Shown here piece after piece: positions 4,392 to 5,019 of a stretch of 5,019 nucleotides of DNA. How positions within the stretch are numbered: position 1 is the stretch's first letter; every line of letters begins with the position of its first letter. The notes under the pieces were generated by a model. The model was not told where the DNA came from and did no database searches. It was given only the letters and a program-made list of their open reading frames with translations. This DNA comes from Clostridiales bacterium (lineage in GTDB: Bacteria > Bacillota > Clostridia > Oscillospirales > Oscillospiraceae): NCBI GenBank assembly GCA_019422005.1, contig JAHZEF010000169.1:1-5019 (forward strand), written 5' to 3'. Position numbers and translations under genes: made by a program.

Positions 4392-5019
4392 CTATTCTGT
4401 TTGATGCTCCTGGGTCACCGCGGCAACCGCCTCTGCCGCAGCCCGCATTTCCGCTTCCTCCGCCGCAGCGATGGCCGCGTCAATCTCCTTATCCTCCTTC
4501 TCCTTGGGAAGGATCACATTGAGCAGGATTGCCAGAACCGCGCAGGGGATAATGCCCGAACCGCCGACCACCAGCTGGATAAAGTCCGGGAAGCCCACCA
4601 TGGCCGCCGCGTCGGAACCAAGGCCAAAGCCCAGCCCGATGGAAGCCGCCACAATGGTATTGGCACGCCCGGTGAAGCCGCTCTTGGCAATCAGGGCAAT
4701 GCCTCCGCACAGGATCTGGCCGAACATCAGGACGGTCGCGCCGCCCAATACCGCATCGGGCATGATGGAAACCAGAGCCACCAGCTTCGGCAGGAAGCCG
4801 CACAGGCAGAGGAAAATCGCGCCGGTCGCCACAGAGAAGCGGTTGACAATTTTCGTCATGTTGACCAGGCCGACATTCTGATTGAAGGTGGTGTTGGGAA
4901 GTACGCCGAAGACGGCCGCGCCGCTGGATCCGATGGCGTCGCAGATCAGGCCGCCGACCATTTCCTTGTTCTTGACGCGCCGGCCAAGGCCCACTTCCGT
5001 GATGGCGTTGATGCTGGCC
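4392..5019 (-). CDS. NCS2/NAT-family nucleobase permease, probably xanthine/urate type (C-terminal part, 5' end outside window)
   Basis: The frame is open from the window edge (first full codon at 5018-5016) to a TAG stop at 4394-4392, giving 208 residues. It contains the nucleobase-ascorbate transporter signature [QEH]NxGxxxxT[RKG] as QNVGLVNMTK (partial residues 47-56), preceded by LPNTTFN. It also has several hydrophobic membrane segments (for example SVATGAIFLCLCGFLPKLVA and the helix ending in AVLAILLNVILP). A charged, Ala/Glu-rich cytoplasmic tail ends the protein. Glutamine in the first signature position is typical of purine (xanthine/urate) rather than uracil carriers, so proton- or sodium-coupled purine uptake at the cytoplasmic membrane is likely. 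It is co-directional with the methyltransferase operon but separated from it by a hairpin and a promoter, so it is probably a separate transcription unit. The GTG at 4994 is an internal codon, not the start. Confidence 0.9.
   Translation of the reverse strand, partial: ASINAITEVGLGRRVKNKEMVGGLICDAIGSSGAAVFGVLPNTTFNQNVGLVNMTKIVNRFSVATGAIFLCLCGFLPKLVALVSIMPDAVLGGATVLMFGQILCGGIALIAKSGFTGRANTIVAASIGLGFGLGSDAAAMVGFPDFIQLVVGGSGIIPCAVLAILLNVILPKEKEDKEIDAAIAAAEEAEMRAAAEAVAAVTQEHQTE

Noticed and set aside
1..5019. CRISPR arrays, insertion sequences, tRNA or rRNA genes, or phage attachment sites.
   Set aside because: No spaced direct repeats, transposase-like frames, tRNA cloverleaf or rRNA segments were seen on either strand.

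Overview
The window carries a corrinoid-dependent methyltransferase cassette, almost certainly bacterial and most likely from a moderately GC-rich anaerobe of the Clostridia (Bacillota). The taxonomic guess rests on strong AGGAGG-type ribosome binding sites, tight co-directional genes, a sigma-A-like promoter and the methyltransferase gene set. It is an inference, because no phylogenetic marker is present. All genes lie on the minus strand, so transcription runs from high to low coordinates.

Region by region, in transcription order: (1) 5019-4392, the C-terminal 208 codons of an NCS2/NAT-family nucleobase permease, probably of the xanthine/urate type, followed by an 18-bp hairpin (4384-4338). 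(2) 4337-4102, an intergenic region with a good sigma-A-like promoter (TTGATT, 17 nt, TAGAAT) and a leader of roughly 85 nt. (3) 4101-3448, a DUF1638-family protein. (4) 3382-2714, a methyltransferase-associated corrinoid-binding protein of the MtmC/MtbC/MttC type. (5) 2653-1262, a monomethylamine methyltransferase (MtmB) family protein, followed by a strong intrinsic terminator (1251-1212). (6) 1146-109, a uroporphyrinogen-decarboxylase-fold methyltransferase of the MtaA/MtbA/CmuA type with its zinc ligands intact. (7) 82-1, the first 27 codons of another gene with its own ribosome binding site, possibly a BioB/HydE/PylB-like radical SAM protein.

The central observation is that the MtmB homologue is full length with no in-frame amber codon. 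Residue 202, the position of catalytic pyrrolysine in Methanosarcina MtmB, is an ordinary serine (TCC, 2050-2048) inside a conserved GRxGMG context. The system should therefore not need pyrrolysine and probably does not demethylate monomethylamine by the Pyl mechanism. By analogy with Pyl-less MttB homologues (MtgB and relatives), it probably moves a methyl group from an unidentified substrate to the corrinoid protein. The URO-D-fold protein could then pass the methyl group on to an acceptor, or act as a second substrate methyltransferase. DUF1638 has no known function and is encoded first in the operon. No corrinoid reductive activator (RamA-like) is visible in the window.

The URO-D gene and the sequence beyond it are visibly more AT-rich than the MtmB-like gene and lie behind a terminator, so this end may be expressed or acquired separately.
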